From assembly GCF_007830265.1 (NCBI RefSeq), contig NZ_VLKE01000001.1, positions 6,324,001 to 6,388,000 of the forward strand: 64,000 nt of DNA, read 5' to 3'. A program made the position numbers and the translations under genes. The notes under the pieces are model-generated. The model saw only the letters and a program-made list of their open reading frames with translations, ran no database searches and had not been told where the DNA came from. This document shows positions 54,102-63,300 of this stretch, one piece after another (position 1 is the stretch's first letter; each line of letters starts with the position of its first letter). This stretch comes from Micromonospora olivasterospora (GTDB taxonomy: Bacteria; Actinomycetota; Actinomycetes; Mycobacteriales; Micromonosporaceae).

Positions 54102-55061
54102 TCACTTGCGCTTGCGGATCTCCTCGGCGGCCTGGGGGACGACTGTGAACAGGTCGCCGACCACGCCGAAGTCGGCGAGTTCGAAGATCGGCGCCTCGGC
54201 GTCCTTGTTCACCGCGACGATGGTCTTCGAGGTCTGCATGCCGGCGCGGTGCTGGATCGCGCCGGAGATGCCCAGCGCGACGTACAACTGCGGGGAGACG
54301 GTCTTGCCGGTCTGACCGACCTGGAACTGGTGCGGGTAGAAGCCGGAGTCCACGGCCGCGCGGGACGCGCCGACCGCGCCGCCGAGCAGGTCGGCCAACT
54401 CCTCTACCAGCTTGAAGTTGTCGGCGTTGCCGACGCCCCGGCCGCCGGAGACGACCACGGACGCCTCGGTCAGTTCCGGGCGGGAGCCCTTCTGCTCGGC
54501 GACGCGCTGCACGACCCTGGCCAGCTTGTCCGCCTCACCAACCTGCACGGTGAGCTGCTCGACGGCCGGGGTGGCCGCCGCCGGGGTCGGGGTGAGCGAG
54601 TTCGGGCGGACGGTGACCAGCGGCAGGCCGCGGGTGACCTTGGACTTGACGATGGTCGAGCCGGCGAACGCGACCTGCGTGGCGGTGCCGTCGGCGGTCA
54701 GGGCGACCACGTCGGTCAGGATGCCGTTGTCCAGCTTGACCGCCAGCCGGGCGGCGATCTCCTTGCCCTCCTGGGCGGAGGCGAGCAGCACCGCGGCCGG
54801 CTGCACCCGCTTCACGAGGTCGGCCAGCACGGTGGCCTTCGGGGCCACCAGGTAGCCGTCGATGTCCTCGCTCTCGGCGGCGTAGACCTTCTCCGCGCCG
54901 AACTCGCCCAGCTTGCCGGTCAGCGCCTGCGCGGCGCCGGGGCCGCCGAGCACGACCGCGCTCGGGGTGCCCAACTCGCGGGCGAGGGTGAGCATCTCCA
55001 GGGTGACCTTCTTGACGCCGAACTCCCGGGTGGCGTCGACGACGACGAGAACCTCAGCCAT
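54102..55061 (-). CDS. etfA: Electron transfer flavoprotein, alpha subunit
   Basis: 319 aa from ATG 55061. The N-terminal half is an adenine-nucleotide hydrolase-like fold ([16 protein letters not shown]); the C-terminal FAD domain has [21 protein letters not shown] (partial), [34 protein letters not shown] (partial) and [17 protein letters not shown]. It carries electrons from acyl-CoA and other dehydrogenases to ETF-quinone oxidoreductase. It follows etfB by 11 bases on the same strand. Confidence 0.95.
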   Translation of the reverse strand: MAEVLVVVDATREFGVKKVTLEMLTLARELGTPSAVVLGGPGAAQALTGKLGEFGAEKVYAAESEDIDGYLVAPKATVLADLVKRVQPAAVLLASAQEGKEIAARLAVKLDNGILTDVVALTADGTATQVAFAGSTIVKSKVTRGLPLVTVRPNSLTPTPAAATPAVEQLTVQVGEADKLARVVQRVAEQKGSRPELTEASVVVSGGRGVGNADNFKLVEELADLLGGAVGASRAAVDSGFYPHQFQVGQTGKTVSPQLYVALGISGAIQHRAGMQTSKTIVAVNKDAEAPIFELADFGVVGDLFTVVPQAAEEIRKRK

Positions 55062-55072
55062 GTCCAGACCCC

Positions 55073-55852
55073 TCACACGAACTTCTCGGTGGCGAGGAAC
55101 TCGACCAGCTGCACGCCGCCGGAGCCCTCGTCGGTGACCTTGGTGCCGCCGGAGCGCGGCGGGCGCTTGGAGTGCTCCAGCACCGTGCTGGTGGCGCCGG
55201 CGAAGCCCACCTCGGCGGGGGCGACGCTCAGGTCCGCCAGGGACAACGTCTGCAGCGGCTTCTTCTTCGCGGCCATGATGCCCTTGAACGACGGGTACCG
55301 CGGCTCGTTGATCGTGTCCCACACCGAGACCACGGCCGGGGTCGAGGCGGTGACGACCTCGTACCCCTCCTCCGTCTGCCGCTCCACGGTCAACGTCGCC
55401 CCGTCCACGGTCAGCTTCCGCGCCCCGGTCAACGCCGCAACACCCAACCGCTCCGCGATCATGTGCGGCAGCACCTGCACCCCACCATCAGTCGACTCCG
55501 AACCACACAGCACCAGATCCGCATTGAGCCGACCGAGAGCGGCCGCCAGGACCTTTGAGGTGGCCACCGCGCAGGAGCCGTGCAGGGCGTCGTCCACCAC
55601 GTGCACCGCCTTGTCCGGCCCCATGGACAGCGCCTTACGGATCGACTCGGTCGCCTTGTCCGGACCCATGGTCAGGACGGTCACCTCGCCGCCGTGCGCC
55701 TCCTTGATCTTCAACGCCTCCTCGATGGCGTACTCGTCCATCTCGTTGATGACGTTGTTCGCCGAACCGCGGTCGACGGTGTTGTCGTCAGAACGCAGGT
55801 TGCGGTCCGCGCCCGAATCAGGCACCTGCTTGACGAGTACGACGATATTCAT
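55073..55852 (-). CDS. etfB: Electron transfer flavoprotein, beta subunit
   Basis: 259 aa from ATG 55852. Typical opening NIVVLVKQVPDSG, then VINEMDEYAIEEALKIKE and VLCGSESTDGGVQVLPHMIAERLG (partial), including the AMP-binding DGGxGQ-like turn. The C-terminal arm contacts etfA. It is the first gene of the etfBA pair. Confidence 0.95.
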   Translation of the reverse strand: MNIVVLVKQVPDSGADRNLRSDDNTVDRGSANNVINEMDEYAIEEALKIKEAHGGEVTVLTMGPDKATESIRKALSMGPDKAVHVVDDALHGSCAVATSKVLAAALGRLNADLVLCGSESTDGGVQVLPHMIAERLGVAALTGARKLTVDGATLTVERQTEEGYEVVTASTPAVVSVWDTINEPRYPSFKGIMAAKKKPLQTLSLADLSVAPAEVGFAGATSTVLEHSKRPPRSGGTKVTDEGSGGVQLVEFLATEKFV

Positions 55853-55951
55853 CGCGCTTCGACAACCTCTCTACGTTGTTCGCCACGCCGGGCCGCGACG
55901 CGACACACGGCTCAGTTGAATGTGCTTTCTTCGGCCCTGGTACCCGATGGA

Positions 55952-57421
55952 TCAGGCCAGCGCCGGACGGTAGATGTCTGCCCCGCGAACTGCTGGGACA
56001 CGGTCCAGGGCTCGGACGATGTCCTCGACCCGCTCCTTGGCGTCGCCGAAGAGCATCTGGCTGTTGTCGCGGAAGAACAACGGGTTCTGCACGCCGGCGT
56101 AGCCTGTGGCCATCGACCGCTTGAAGACGATCACGTCGTGGGCGTTCCAGACCTTCAGGACCGGCATGCCGGCGATCGGCGAGGACGGGTCCTCCGACGC
56201 GGCCGGGTTGACCGTGTCGTTGGCGCCGATGACCAGGACCACGTCGGTGGCGTCGAAGTCGTCGTTGATCTCGTCCATCTCGAGCACGATGTCGTAGGGC
56301 ACCTTGGCCTCGGCCAGCAGCACGTTCATGTGGCCGGGAAGGCGACCCGCCACGGGGTGAATGCCGAACCTCACGTTGACGCCCCTGGCCCGAAGCTTCG
56401 CGGTCAGGTCGGCAACGGGGTACTGCGCCTGCGCCACCGCCATGCCGTAGCCGGGGGTGATGACGACCGAGGAGGCGCCGGCCAGCAGCTCGGCGACGGC
56501 GTCGGCCTGGATCTCGCGGTGCTCGCCGTAGTCCTTGTCGCCGCCGGGGGCGGCCTCGACCCCGAAGCCACCGGCGATGACGGAGATGAAGGAGCGGTTC
56601 ATCGCCTTGCACATGATGTAGGAGAGGTAGGCACCGGATGAGCCGACCAGCGCACCGGTCACGATCAGCAAATCGTTGCTGAGTAGGAACCCCGAGGCGG
56701 CCGCAGCCCAACCCGAGTAGCTGTTGAGCATCGAGACCACGACCGGCATGTCGCCGCCACCGATGGAGGCGACCAGGTGCCAGCCCAGGGCCAGAGCGAG
56801 CACCGTCAGCACGACGAGGACGACATCCTGTCCGGTGCTGCCGGCGTCGATGGCGGCGTAGGCGATGGTGAGGATCGTGAAGAGGACCAGCGAGCCGACG
56901 TTGATGAAGTTCTTGCCCGGCAGCATGAGCGGGGCGGACTTCATCTTCGCCGAGAGCTTCAGGTTGGCGACGATCGAGCCGGTGAAGGTGACCGCGCCGA
57001 TGAAGATACCGATCGAGACCTCGGCCTCGTGGATGTTGTTGAGGCTGTCCAGAGCGTAGTGCGAGCCCTGGAGGTGGCCGTTCCACCCGATCGCGACGGC
57101 GGCGAGACCGACGAAGCTGTGCAGCAGCGCGATGAGCTCGGGCATTCCGGTCATCTCGACGATTCTGGCCCGCCACAGGCCGATCACGGCACCGACCGTG
57201 ATCGCGGCCAGCATGAGCAGGATCGAGACCATGCCGCCGTCGATGTCGGTGGTGACGTCGATGACCAGGACAACGGTGGCGACGAGCGCCATCGCCATGC
57301 CGACGATCCCGTAGGTCAGGCCGTTCTTGGCGGACTCGTGCCTCGACAGGCCCGCCAGCGAGAGGATGAACAACAGCGAGGCAACGATGTACACCGCGCC
57401 AGTGGTCGAGATGATGTCCAT
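55952..57421 (-). CDS. pntB: NAD(P) transhydrogenase, beta subunit
   Basis: 489 aa from ATG 57421. About nine membrane segments (domain II) in the first 280 residues, then the NADP(H)-binding domain III ([24 protein letters not shown] [38 protein letters not shown] in part, and [16 protein letters not shown]). It couples proton movement to hydride transfer from NADH to NADP+ with the alpha subunit encoded three bases upstream. Length is close to E. coli PntB (462 aa). Confidence 0.95.
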   Translation of the reverse strand: MDIISTTGAVYIVASLLFILSLAGLSRHESAKNGLTYGIVGMAMALVATVVLVIDVTTDIDGGMVSILLMLAAITVGAVIGLWRARIVEMTGMPELIALLHSFVGLAAVAIGWNGHLQGSHYALDSLNNIHEAEVSIGIFIGAVTFTGSIVANLKLSAKMKSAPLMLPGKNFINVGSLVLFTILTIAYAAIDAGSTGQDVVLVVLTVLALALGWHLVASIGGGDMPVVVSMLNSYSGWAAAASGFLLSNDLLIVTGALVGSSGAYLSYIMCKAMNRSFISVIAGGFGVEAAPGGDKDYGEHREIQADAVAELLAGASSVVITPGYGMAVAQAQYPVADLTAKLRARGVNVRFGIHPVAGRLPGHMNVLLAEAKVPYDIVLEMDEINDDFDATDVVLVIGANDTVNPAASEDPSSPIAGMPVLKVWNAHDVIVFKRSMATGYAGVQNPLFFRDNSQMLFGDAKERVEDIVRALDRVPAVRGADIYRPALA

Positions 57422-57424
57422 CGC

Positions 57425-58966
57425 TCAGGCCCCCTTGTTGAACATGCCGAGCATCCGCCGCGTGACCGCGAAGCCACCGAAGATGTTGATCGAGGCAAGC
57501 AGGGTCGCGACGGCGGAGAGAATCCGTATGGTGGTGTTCTCCGAGGCGACCTGGATCAGCGCGCCGACCACGACCACGCCGGAGATGGCGTTGGTGACCG
57601 ACATCAGCGGCGTGTGCAGCGCGTGCGCCACCTTGCCGATGACGTAGTAACCGATCACGATCGAGAGCATCAGCGTCGTGAAGTGCCGCGGGATCGGGTC
57701 CGGCGCGGTCGCGTTGACCAGCCAGAGCAGGGCGGTGCCGCCCAACACCAGGCCGACCTTCGCACCTGCGGACAGCCGCGCCTTCTCCTCCTTGGCCGGA
57801 GCGGCAACCGTGCGAGTCGCGGCGGCGGGGGCTGCCGAGACCTGCACGGCCGGCGGCGGCCAGGTGGACTCGCCATCCTTGACGACGGTGATGCCACGCT
57901 GGACGACGTCGTCGAAGTCCAACGTCAGGTTGCCGTCCTTCTCCGGGGTCAGCAGCTTGAGCAGGTTGACGACGTTGGTGCCGTACAGCTGCGACGTCTG
58001 CGCGGCCAGGCGGCCGGCGAGGTCGGTGTAACCCAGGATCGTCACACCGTTCTGGGTGACGACCCTCTGATCCGCCACGGTGCCCGCGACGTTTCCACCG
58101 TTGGCCGCGGCCATGTCGACGATCACGGAGCCGTTCCTCATGCCGGCCACAGTCTCGGCGGTGAGCAGGCGCGGCGCCGGGCGTCCGGGTATGAGCGCGG
58201 TGGTGATGACGATGTCGGCGGCCCGCGCCTCCTCGTCGTACATCGCGGCAGTCGCGGCCCGCTGTTCCTCGGTCATCTCCTTGGCATAGCCGTCGGAGGA
58301 CTTCTCCGCCTTGAACACGGACCGGTCCAGCTCAACAAACTGCGCGCCCATCGACTCGACCTGCTCGGCCACCTCGGGGCGCACGTCGAACGCGCGCACG
58401 ACCGCACCCATCGCCGATGCGGCACCGATCGCGGCCAGACCCGCGACACCGGCGCCCACCACGAACACCCGGGCCGGAGGGATCTTGCCCGCGGCGGTCA
58501 CCTGGCCGGTGAACATCCGGCCGAACTCGTGCGCGGCCTCGACCACGGCGCGGTAGCCCGCGACGTTCGCCATCGAGGACAGCACGTCCATCGACTGCGC
58601 GCGCGAGATCCGCGGCACCGCGTCCATCGCGAGCGCGGTCACGCCCTGCGCTTGCAGCTCCTCCAGCAGCTCGGGGCTGCGGCCCGGCGCCATCATCGAG
58701 ATGATCGTGGCGCCCTGCCGGAGCCGGCCGATCTCCTCGTGGGTGGGGGCGTTGACCTTCACGACGACGTCGGCGGCCCACACCTCCTCCGTCGTACCGA
58801 CCCGGACACCAGCGGCGGTGAACGCGCCGTCAGGCTGGTCGGCGAGGTCGCCGGCGCCCGACTCGACGATCACGTCGTAGCCGAGGTTGGTCAGTTGGGA
58901 AACGGTCTTGGCGGTCGCCGCGACCAGGGCGCCCTGTTTCGACTCGCTCGGGATGCCGATGAGCAT
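57425..58966 (-). CDS. pntA: NAD(P) transhydrogenase, alpha subunit
   Basis: 513 aa from ATG 58966. Domain I binds NAD(H) with the AlaDH/PNT fold (GIPSESKQGALVAATAKTV in part, RVFVVGAGVAGLAAIGAA, ALIPGRPAPRLLT). A Pro/Ala linker near residue 390 leads to four membrane helices (LVLGGTALLWLVN, FTTLMLSIVIGYYVIG, NAISGVVVVGALIQ, INIFGGFAVTRRMLGMF). This single-chain alpha subunit matches the E. coli organisation. It supplies NADPH for biosynthesis together with PntB. Confidence 0.95.
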   Translation of the reverse strand: MLIGIPSESKQGALVAATAKTVSQLTNLGYDVIVESGAGDLADQPDGAFTAAGVRVGTTEEVWAADVVVKVNAPTHEEIGRLRQGATIISMMAPGRSPELLEELQAQGVTALAMDAVPRISRAQSMDVLSSMANVAGYRAVVEAAHEFGRMFTGQVTAAGKIPPARVFVVGAGVAGLAAIGAASAMGAVVRAFDVRPEVAEQVESMGAQFVELDRSVFKAEKSSDGYAKEMTEEQRAATAAMYDEEARAADIVITTALIPGRPAPRLLTAETVAGMRNGSVIVDMAAANGGNVAGTVADQRVVTQNGVTILGYTDLAGRLAAQTSQLYGTNVVNLLKLLTPEKDGNLTLDFDDVVQRGITVVKDGESTWPPPAVQVSAAPAAATRTVAAPAKEEKARLSAGAKVGLVLGGTALLWLVNATAPDPIPRHFTTLMLSIVIGYYVIGKVAHALHTPLMSVTNAISGVVVVGALIQVASENTTIRILSAVATLLASINIFGGFAVTRRMLGMFNKGA

Positions 58967-59197
58967 CGATACCCTCCTTCTCTCGTTTCCACCGGGTCCA
59001 CCCTGTCCGGGGCAGCCAAGGAAGCGCCGGACGGCGGCGAGCCGCGAGACCCTGCCGTAGCCGGCGGACGGCCGGTGCGGTCCCGGGCCACGGGACGGTC
59101 ACGACAGGATGCCGTTGTCCCCCGCACCCCTGTCACGGATAGCGACCACGGACCCGGTGCACCCGGCACGCGCGTTCGATGGCCATGCAGGAGACCG

Positions 59198-59974
59198 CTA
59201 GTAGAGAGCCTTCCCGCCATCGAGACGGATGACCGTGCCATTCAGGTAGGGCGAGCACGTCGCGAGGAAGAGCAGCGCCTCCGCGACATCGTCGGCATCC
59301 CCGTTGCGGAACTCGTACCGCGTCCCGACACGGTAGGTGTCGCCATCGACGAGCGGTTCGCCGCGATAACGACGCAGCGCGTCATTGGTGCCGTCGTCCG
59401 AACGGAAGAACTGCGTCGGTGCCACCGCGTTGCACTGCACCGTTGGAGACAGCGCGACGGCGAGCTGCTCCATGAGCCGAATCAGGGCCGTCTTGGACAG
59501 GCCGTGCGGAATGAGGTTCGGCCATGCCTCGTTGGTCGAGTTCCCCACCAGCGCGATGATCCTGCCGTGGCCCTGTGCCTTCATGACCGCGGCCGCGGCC
59601 TGGCTGAGGAAGAACGGTCCCCGGATGTTGACCCCGAACGAGGCGTCGAAGTCGTCCTCGGTCACATCTTCGAACTCCTTCGCGCGAAGTGAGCTCGCAT
59701 TGTGGATCAGCACGGAGAGATCGCCGCGCCAGGCCACCGCCTGGTCCACGAGCCGGCGGGCGTCGGCGGTGTTCGACACGTCCGCCTCCACGGCGATCGC
59801 CTCGCCGCCCTCGGAGCGGATGAGCTTGACGGTCTTCTCGGCGAGCTCCGCCTGCTTCCAGTGGTTCACCACCACGGCCGCCCCGGCCGCTCCGAACCTG
59901 CGCGCGAACACCCGGCCCGCACGTTCGGCCGCGCCGGTGATGAGAACCGTCCGGCCGACGATAGATGAACTCAT
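59198..59974 (-). CDS. SDR-family oxidoreductase with substituted catalytic Tyr
   Basis: 258 aa from ATG 59974. Rossmann start LITGAAERAGRVFARRF (pteridine-reductase-like glycine pattern), VEADVSNTADA, LIHNASS in place of NNAG, NIRGPFFLSQ, catalytic Ser in ALVGNSTNEAW. The expected YxxxK appears as His-Gly-Leu-Ser-Lys (PHGLSKTALIR), so the catalytic Tyr is His. The C-terminus NGTVIRLDGGKAL is canonical. It is the last gene of the hutI operon, 102 bases after hutI. Activity may be altered or lost; cofactor binding looks intact. Confidence 0.85.
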   Translation of the reverse strand: MSSSIVGRTVLITGAAERAGRVFARRFGAAGAAVVVNHWKQAELAEKTVKLIRSEGGEAIAVEADVSNTADARRLVDQAVAWRGDLSVLIHNASSLRAKEFEDVTEDDFDASFGVNIRGPFFLSQAAAAVMKAQGHGRIIALVGNSTNEAWPNLIPHGLSKTALIRLMEQLAVALSPTVQCNAVAPTQFFRSDDGTNDALRRYRGEPLVDGDTYRVGTRYEFRNGDADDVAEALLFLATCSPYLNGTVIRLDGGKALY

Positions 59975-60076
59975 GATGTCTCCAGATAGTCAGAATGAGG
60001 GGAATGAATTCTGGATTGGTCGCCGCCACGGCGACGGGCCGCAGGCGGAAGCAGAAGTGTCTCGGCGGACGGTAGG

Positions 60077-61324
60077 TCAGACTTCGCGGATGCCGGCCCG
60101 CCACACGGCGCTCGTGAGCGGGACCCCGGGGCGGTAGGCGAGGTGGGTGACCGAGGGGGCGTCCAGCACCTGAAAATCCGCCCGCCGGCCAGGACCAATC
60201 ACCCCGACGGCCGGCTGCGCCGCGCCGCGGGGATCGAGCCACCCCGCCTCGTCCATTCCCAACGCGATCGCCCCTCCCAGCGTCGCCGCGCGGACCGCCT
60301 CCTGCACGGTGAGACCCATCTGCAGCACGGCGGTGGCGACGGAGAACGCCATCGAGGTGGTGAAGGACGTCCCGGGGTTGCAGTTCGAGGCGATCGCGAC
60401 GACCGCGCCGGCGTCCAGGAGACGCCGGGCAGGCGCGAGCGGCATCCGAGTGGAGAGGTCGCAGGCCGGAAGAACCGTCGCGACCGTGCCTCGCCCCGCG
60501 CCCGCCCAGGAGGAGGCCAGGGCCGCGATGTCGTCGTCGGTCAGGAAGCCGAGGTGGTCCACGCTGAGGGCGCCGTACTCGACAGCGAGCTGCGCCCCTG
60601 GCCCGTGCCCGAGCTGGTTGCCGTGCAGGCGACGCGCCATCCCCCGCGCCCTGGCCACGTCGAGGATCCTGCGCGTCGCCGCCTCGTCGAAGGCGCCGAC
60701 CTCGCAGAAGACATCCACCGCGGTCACGAGGGGAGCGACGGCGTCGAGCATCGGACCAGCGACGAGCGCGACGTACTCGTCCGGGTCGGCGCCCGCGGGC
60801 ACGACGTGTGCGCCGAGGAACGTCACCGCGTCCGCGTGCCGACCGGCCAGGCGGGCTGCCCGTACCTCGTCGGTCACTGTCAGGCCGTACCCGGTCTTCG
60901 TCTCGATCGTCGTGGTCCCGCCACGGCGCGCCTCAGCCACCAGCCGCTCGATATTTCCCTCGAGATCCGCGTCGCTCGCCGCCCGCGTGGCCTGGACCGT
61001 CACGTTGATACCGCCCGCCGCGTACGGCTCACCGGCCATCCTCGCCTCGAACTCCGCGGTGCGGTCTCCGGCGAAGACCAGGTGGGTGTGGGAATCTACC
61101 CAGCCCGGGAGCACAGCTCGTCCGGCCAGGTCCACCCTCCGGTCGGCGGGGGGCGCCGCACGAGACGGCCCGACCCACGCGATCCGGTCTCCTTCGACGA
61201 CCAGCGCCGCATCGGCGACCCGCCCGCCGTTGGCCTCGTCGTTCGTGGTCAACTCTGAGATGCCGTCGATGACGACGGCTTCCTGTGGCTCGTTCACGTC
61301 CTGGTGCCTCTGGTTGTCCCACAT
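60077..61324 (-). CDS. hutI: Imidazolonepropionase (amidohydrolase)
   Basis: 415 aa from ATG 61324; GTG 61297 (406 aa) is an alternative. Hydrolyses 4-imidazolone-5-propionate to N-formimino-L-glutamate. Metal-binding HTH in LPGWVDSHTHLVFAGDRTAEF (partial), ETKTGYGL, FLGAHVVP, and RLHGNQLGHGPGA are conserved. At the position where HutI usually has the fourth metal ligand Asp (SDxNPG), the sequence is ASNCNPGTS, with Asn. It sits 13 bases after an FAD oxidoreductase gene, away from hutH-hutU, so it may serve the histidine pathway or a related imidazole compound. Confidence 0.87.
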   Translation of the reverse strand: MWDNQRHQDVNEPQEAVVIDGISELTTNDEANGGRVADAALVVEGDRIAWVGPSRAAPPADRRVDLAGRAVLPGWVDSHTHLVFAGDRTAEFEARMAGEPYAAGGINVTVQATRAASDADLEGNIERLVAEARRGGTTTIETKTGYGLTVTDEVRAARLAGRHADAVTFLGAHVVPAGADPDEYVALVAGPMLDAVAPLVTAVDVFCEVGAFDEAATRRILDVARARGMARRLHGNQLGHGPGAQLAVEYGALSVDHLGFLTDDDIAALASSWAGAGRGTVATVLPACDLSTRMPLAPARRLLDAGAVVAIASNCNPGTSFTTSMAFSVATAVLQMGLTVQEAVRAATLGGAIALGMDEAGWLDPRGAAQPAVGVIGPGRRADFQVLDAPSVTHLAYRPGVPLTSAVWRAGIREV

Positions 61325-61337
61325 GTCTGCAGGCCCC

Positions 61338-62642
61338 TCATCCCCGAAGCTGGCCCTTGCGCGGATCACGCAGCCGGGAGAACTGCGCCGTCGAATAGCT
61401 GCGCCCGCTGGTCGGGGCGAGGAACGGTTCGGCGGTGTGGTCGCGGCCGTCCAGCTCTGTCTCGACGACGTGGCGAAGTAGCTCACCCACGATCGGCGCC
61501 GTCTTGAACTGTGTGCCTGAGGTCGCCATCGCGACGAACAGCCCGTCGAAGCACGTCCGGTCGTAGATCGGCAGCCAGTCCTCCGCCGCGTCGTACAGCC
61601 CGACGACGCCGGTTCGCGCACGCGGGATGCCCAGTGCCGGGATGCGCCGAGCCAGCCGCAGCGTCGTGCGTTCCCAGACGTCGGCCGTCACCAGCGGGTC
61701 GAACTCATCGGGGTCCTCGATGACTGTCTGCTCCTCGACGAGATCGCCGTTACTGCCACCGAGGAACGCGTTGCCCAGCTCCGGACGAAAGTTGATGTTG
61801 AGGTCGCCGTCCACGAGGTGTACCCCCTGAAGCGCGAGGTCCAGCCCCGCAGGCGCCGGCACGTGGACCAGTTCCTCCCGGATCCGCCGGGTTCGGACCC
61901 GGAAGTCGGAGGTTCCGCCGATTGCACTGACAAGTGAGTCGGTGTGCGGTCCGGCAGCGACGAGAACCGCCTCCGCCCGCAACCTGCTCCCATCGGCCAG
62001 GGTCGCCCCCACGACGCGGGCACCCTCGAGATCGATCCGCACGACGGGGGTCGATCGCCGCAGGCGGGCACCTTCTCTCTGGGCCGCGTGCATCAGATTG
62101 ACGGCCGCGAGGGTCGGGTCACCGACGTACCCCGACTGCGCGGTGTAGAGAGCGCCGGGCAGCAACTCTGTCGGCTCGGACCAGAACTCGTCGTCGTCCA
62201 CGGGCCGGGGCGGTCCGAACCGGTGGAAGTCGAAGTACGGGAAGTGGCCACTCATCTCGTCCAGCGACCACTCCTCGTACGAGACCTCGGCGGCCCTCAT
62301 CGCCGCTGCGGCTCGGTCGACGAACCCGGTCCCGGCGTCAAGGATCAGCGAGCCACACCGCACGAAACGCGCGACCTCCTCGGTGCTGTCGGCACCGAGG
62401 AAGCCGCGCCAGTTGTTCCACACCGCCAGGGCGTCGGCAGCGAGCGCCGAGCTCTGCGCGTCGCTCGCGTGGACGCGGATGATGCCTGCCGACGACCCGG
62501 TCGAACCGTCTCCGATCCCGCTGTTGCGGTCGACCACGAGCACGTCGTGGCCCGCCTTCGCCAGCGCGAAGGCGGCACTGGCGCCGATCACCCCCGCCCC
62601 GACGATCAGCACGTCAGCGCGGTTCTCTACCTCGGTACCCAT
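61338..62642 (-). CDS. FAD-dependent oxidoreductase (DAO family)
   Basis: 434 aa. N-terminal FAD-binding motif VLIVGAGVIGASAAFALAKAG (partial) with VVDRNSGIGDGSTGSSAGIIR, typical of D-amino-acid oxidase/sarcosine oxidase-like enzymes. Late motif GVVGLYDAAEDWLPIYD and FVAMATSGTQFKTAPIVGELL (partial) contact the flavin. No membrane segment or signal peptide. It precedes hutI by 13 bases, and its likely substrate is an amine or amino acid; which one is not visible. Confidence 0.88.
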   Translation of the reverse strand: MGTEVENRADVLIVGAGVIGASAAFALAKAGHDVLVVDRNSGIGDGSTGSSAGIIRVHASDAQSSALAADALAVWNNWRGFLGADSTEEVARFVRCGSLILDAGTGFVDRAAAAMRAAEVSYEEWSLDEMSGHFPYFDFHRFGPPRPVDDDEFWSEPTELLPGALYTAQSGYVGDPTLAAVNLMHAAQREGARLRRSTPVVRIDLEGARVVGATLADGSRLRAEAVLVAAGPHTDSLVSAIGGTSDFRVRTRRIREELVHVPAPAGLDLALQGVHLVDGDLNINFRPELGNAFLGGSNGDLVEEQTVIEDPDEFDPLVTADVWERTTLRLARRIPALGIPRARTGVVGLYDAAEDWLPIYDRTCFDGLFVAMATSGTQFKTAPIVGELLRHVVETELDGRDHTAEPFLAPTSGRSYSTAQFSRLRDPRKGQLRG

Positions 62643-62696
62643 GTTCCCTCACAGTCTGGATCAACGCGGCGCTCAACGATCGTCAACGGCGGAGAT

Positions 62697-63098
62697 TCAG
62701 AGACCCCAGCCGGCGTGCGGCTGAAGAGCCCCCTTCTGCTTGACGAACGACTCGCGCAGGTCCGCAACCCTGTTCCCGGCGAAGGTCAGCAGGAAGTTGC
62801 CCGCCAGGGTGTAGTCCTCCCCGCCCGAGCGGAGGGTGGCCCACCATTCGACGCCCACCCGGTCTCCCTCGATCACCGGCGTCCCGTAGCGGAAGTCGAC
62901 ATCAGAGACGCCAACGAGCGCGGCCTCCCAAAACCCCGCGATGGCGTCGTGACCGACGAACGGCTGCTCCAGGAAGGGGCTGTTCCGGTAGCTGGCGTCC
63001 TCGGTCATGATGGCCGCCGCCCCCTCCACGTCGCCTTCGCGCCACACCCGCCCGAACTCCTCCAGCCATGCCTTGACGACGTCAGCCGAAACGCTCAC
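62697..63098 (-). CDS. SnoaL/NTF2-like protein
   Basis: 133 aa from GTG 63098, chosen because GAGGAAG lies just upstream. Cone-shaped alpha+beta fold pattern: WLEEFGRVWREGDVEGAAAI, EDASYRNSPFLEQPFVGHDAI, VGVEWWATLRSG and NFLLTFAGNRVADLRE. Such proteins act as small isomerases, hydrolases or cyclases, or as binding proteins. It is the first gene of the minus-strand operon and divergent from the monooxygenase. Confidence 0.82.
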   Translation of the reverse strand: MSVSADVVKAWLEEFGRVWREGDVEGAAAIMTEDASYRNSPFLEQPFVGHDAIAGFWEAALVGVSDVDFRYGTPVIEGDRVGVEWWATLRSGGEDYTLAGNFLLTFAGNRVADLRESFVKQKGALQPHAGWGL

Positions 63099-63190
63099 TT
63101 GATCTTCCTCGCTCTCGTTGGGGGCGGAACCGCATCGGCCACGGTGCGGCCGGCGTCGCGGCCGGCCGCCCACCCGGCCCGGCACAACTC

Positions 63191-63225
63191 TATGCGAGAT
63201 GTCGCCGCTAGCATAGTATTATGCG
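63191..63225. promoter_or_regulatory. AT-rich operator/promoter candidate in the divergent region
   Basis: GCATAGTATTATGC (63211-63224) is a palindrome with 5-bp arms, and TATGCG recurs at 63191-63196 and 63220-63225. The AT-rich TAGTAT (63215-63220) resembles a -10 box for the monooxygenase. The element lies between two divergent units and could control both. Confidence 0.45.
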
Positions 63226-63300
63226 GGCGAGAAACGGCCAGCTCCGGCACTGCGCATCCCGCACGGACGTCCGTCTCGCCAGAAGGAGGTAGCAACCCGA

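Noticed and set aside
54102..55322. Longer etfA reading frame starting upstream of 55061
   Set aside because: The extra codons overlap etfB in an Arg/His-rich shadow; ATG 55061 gives the normal family N-terminus.
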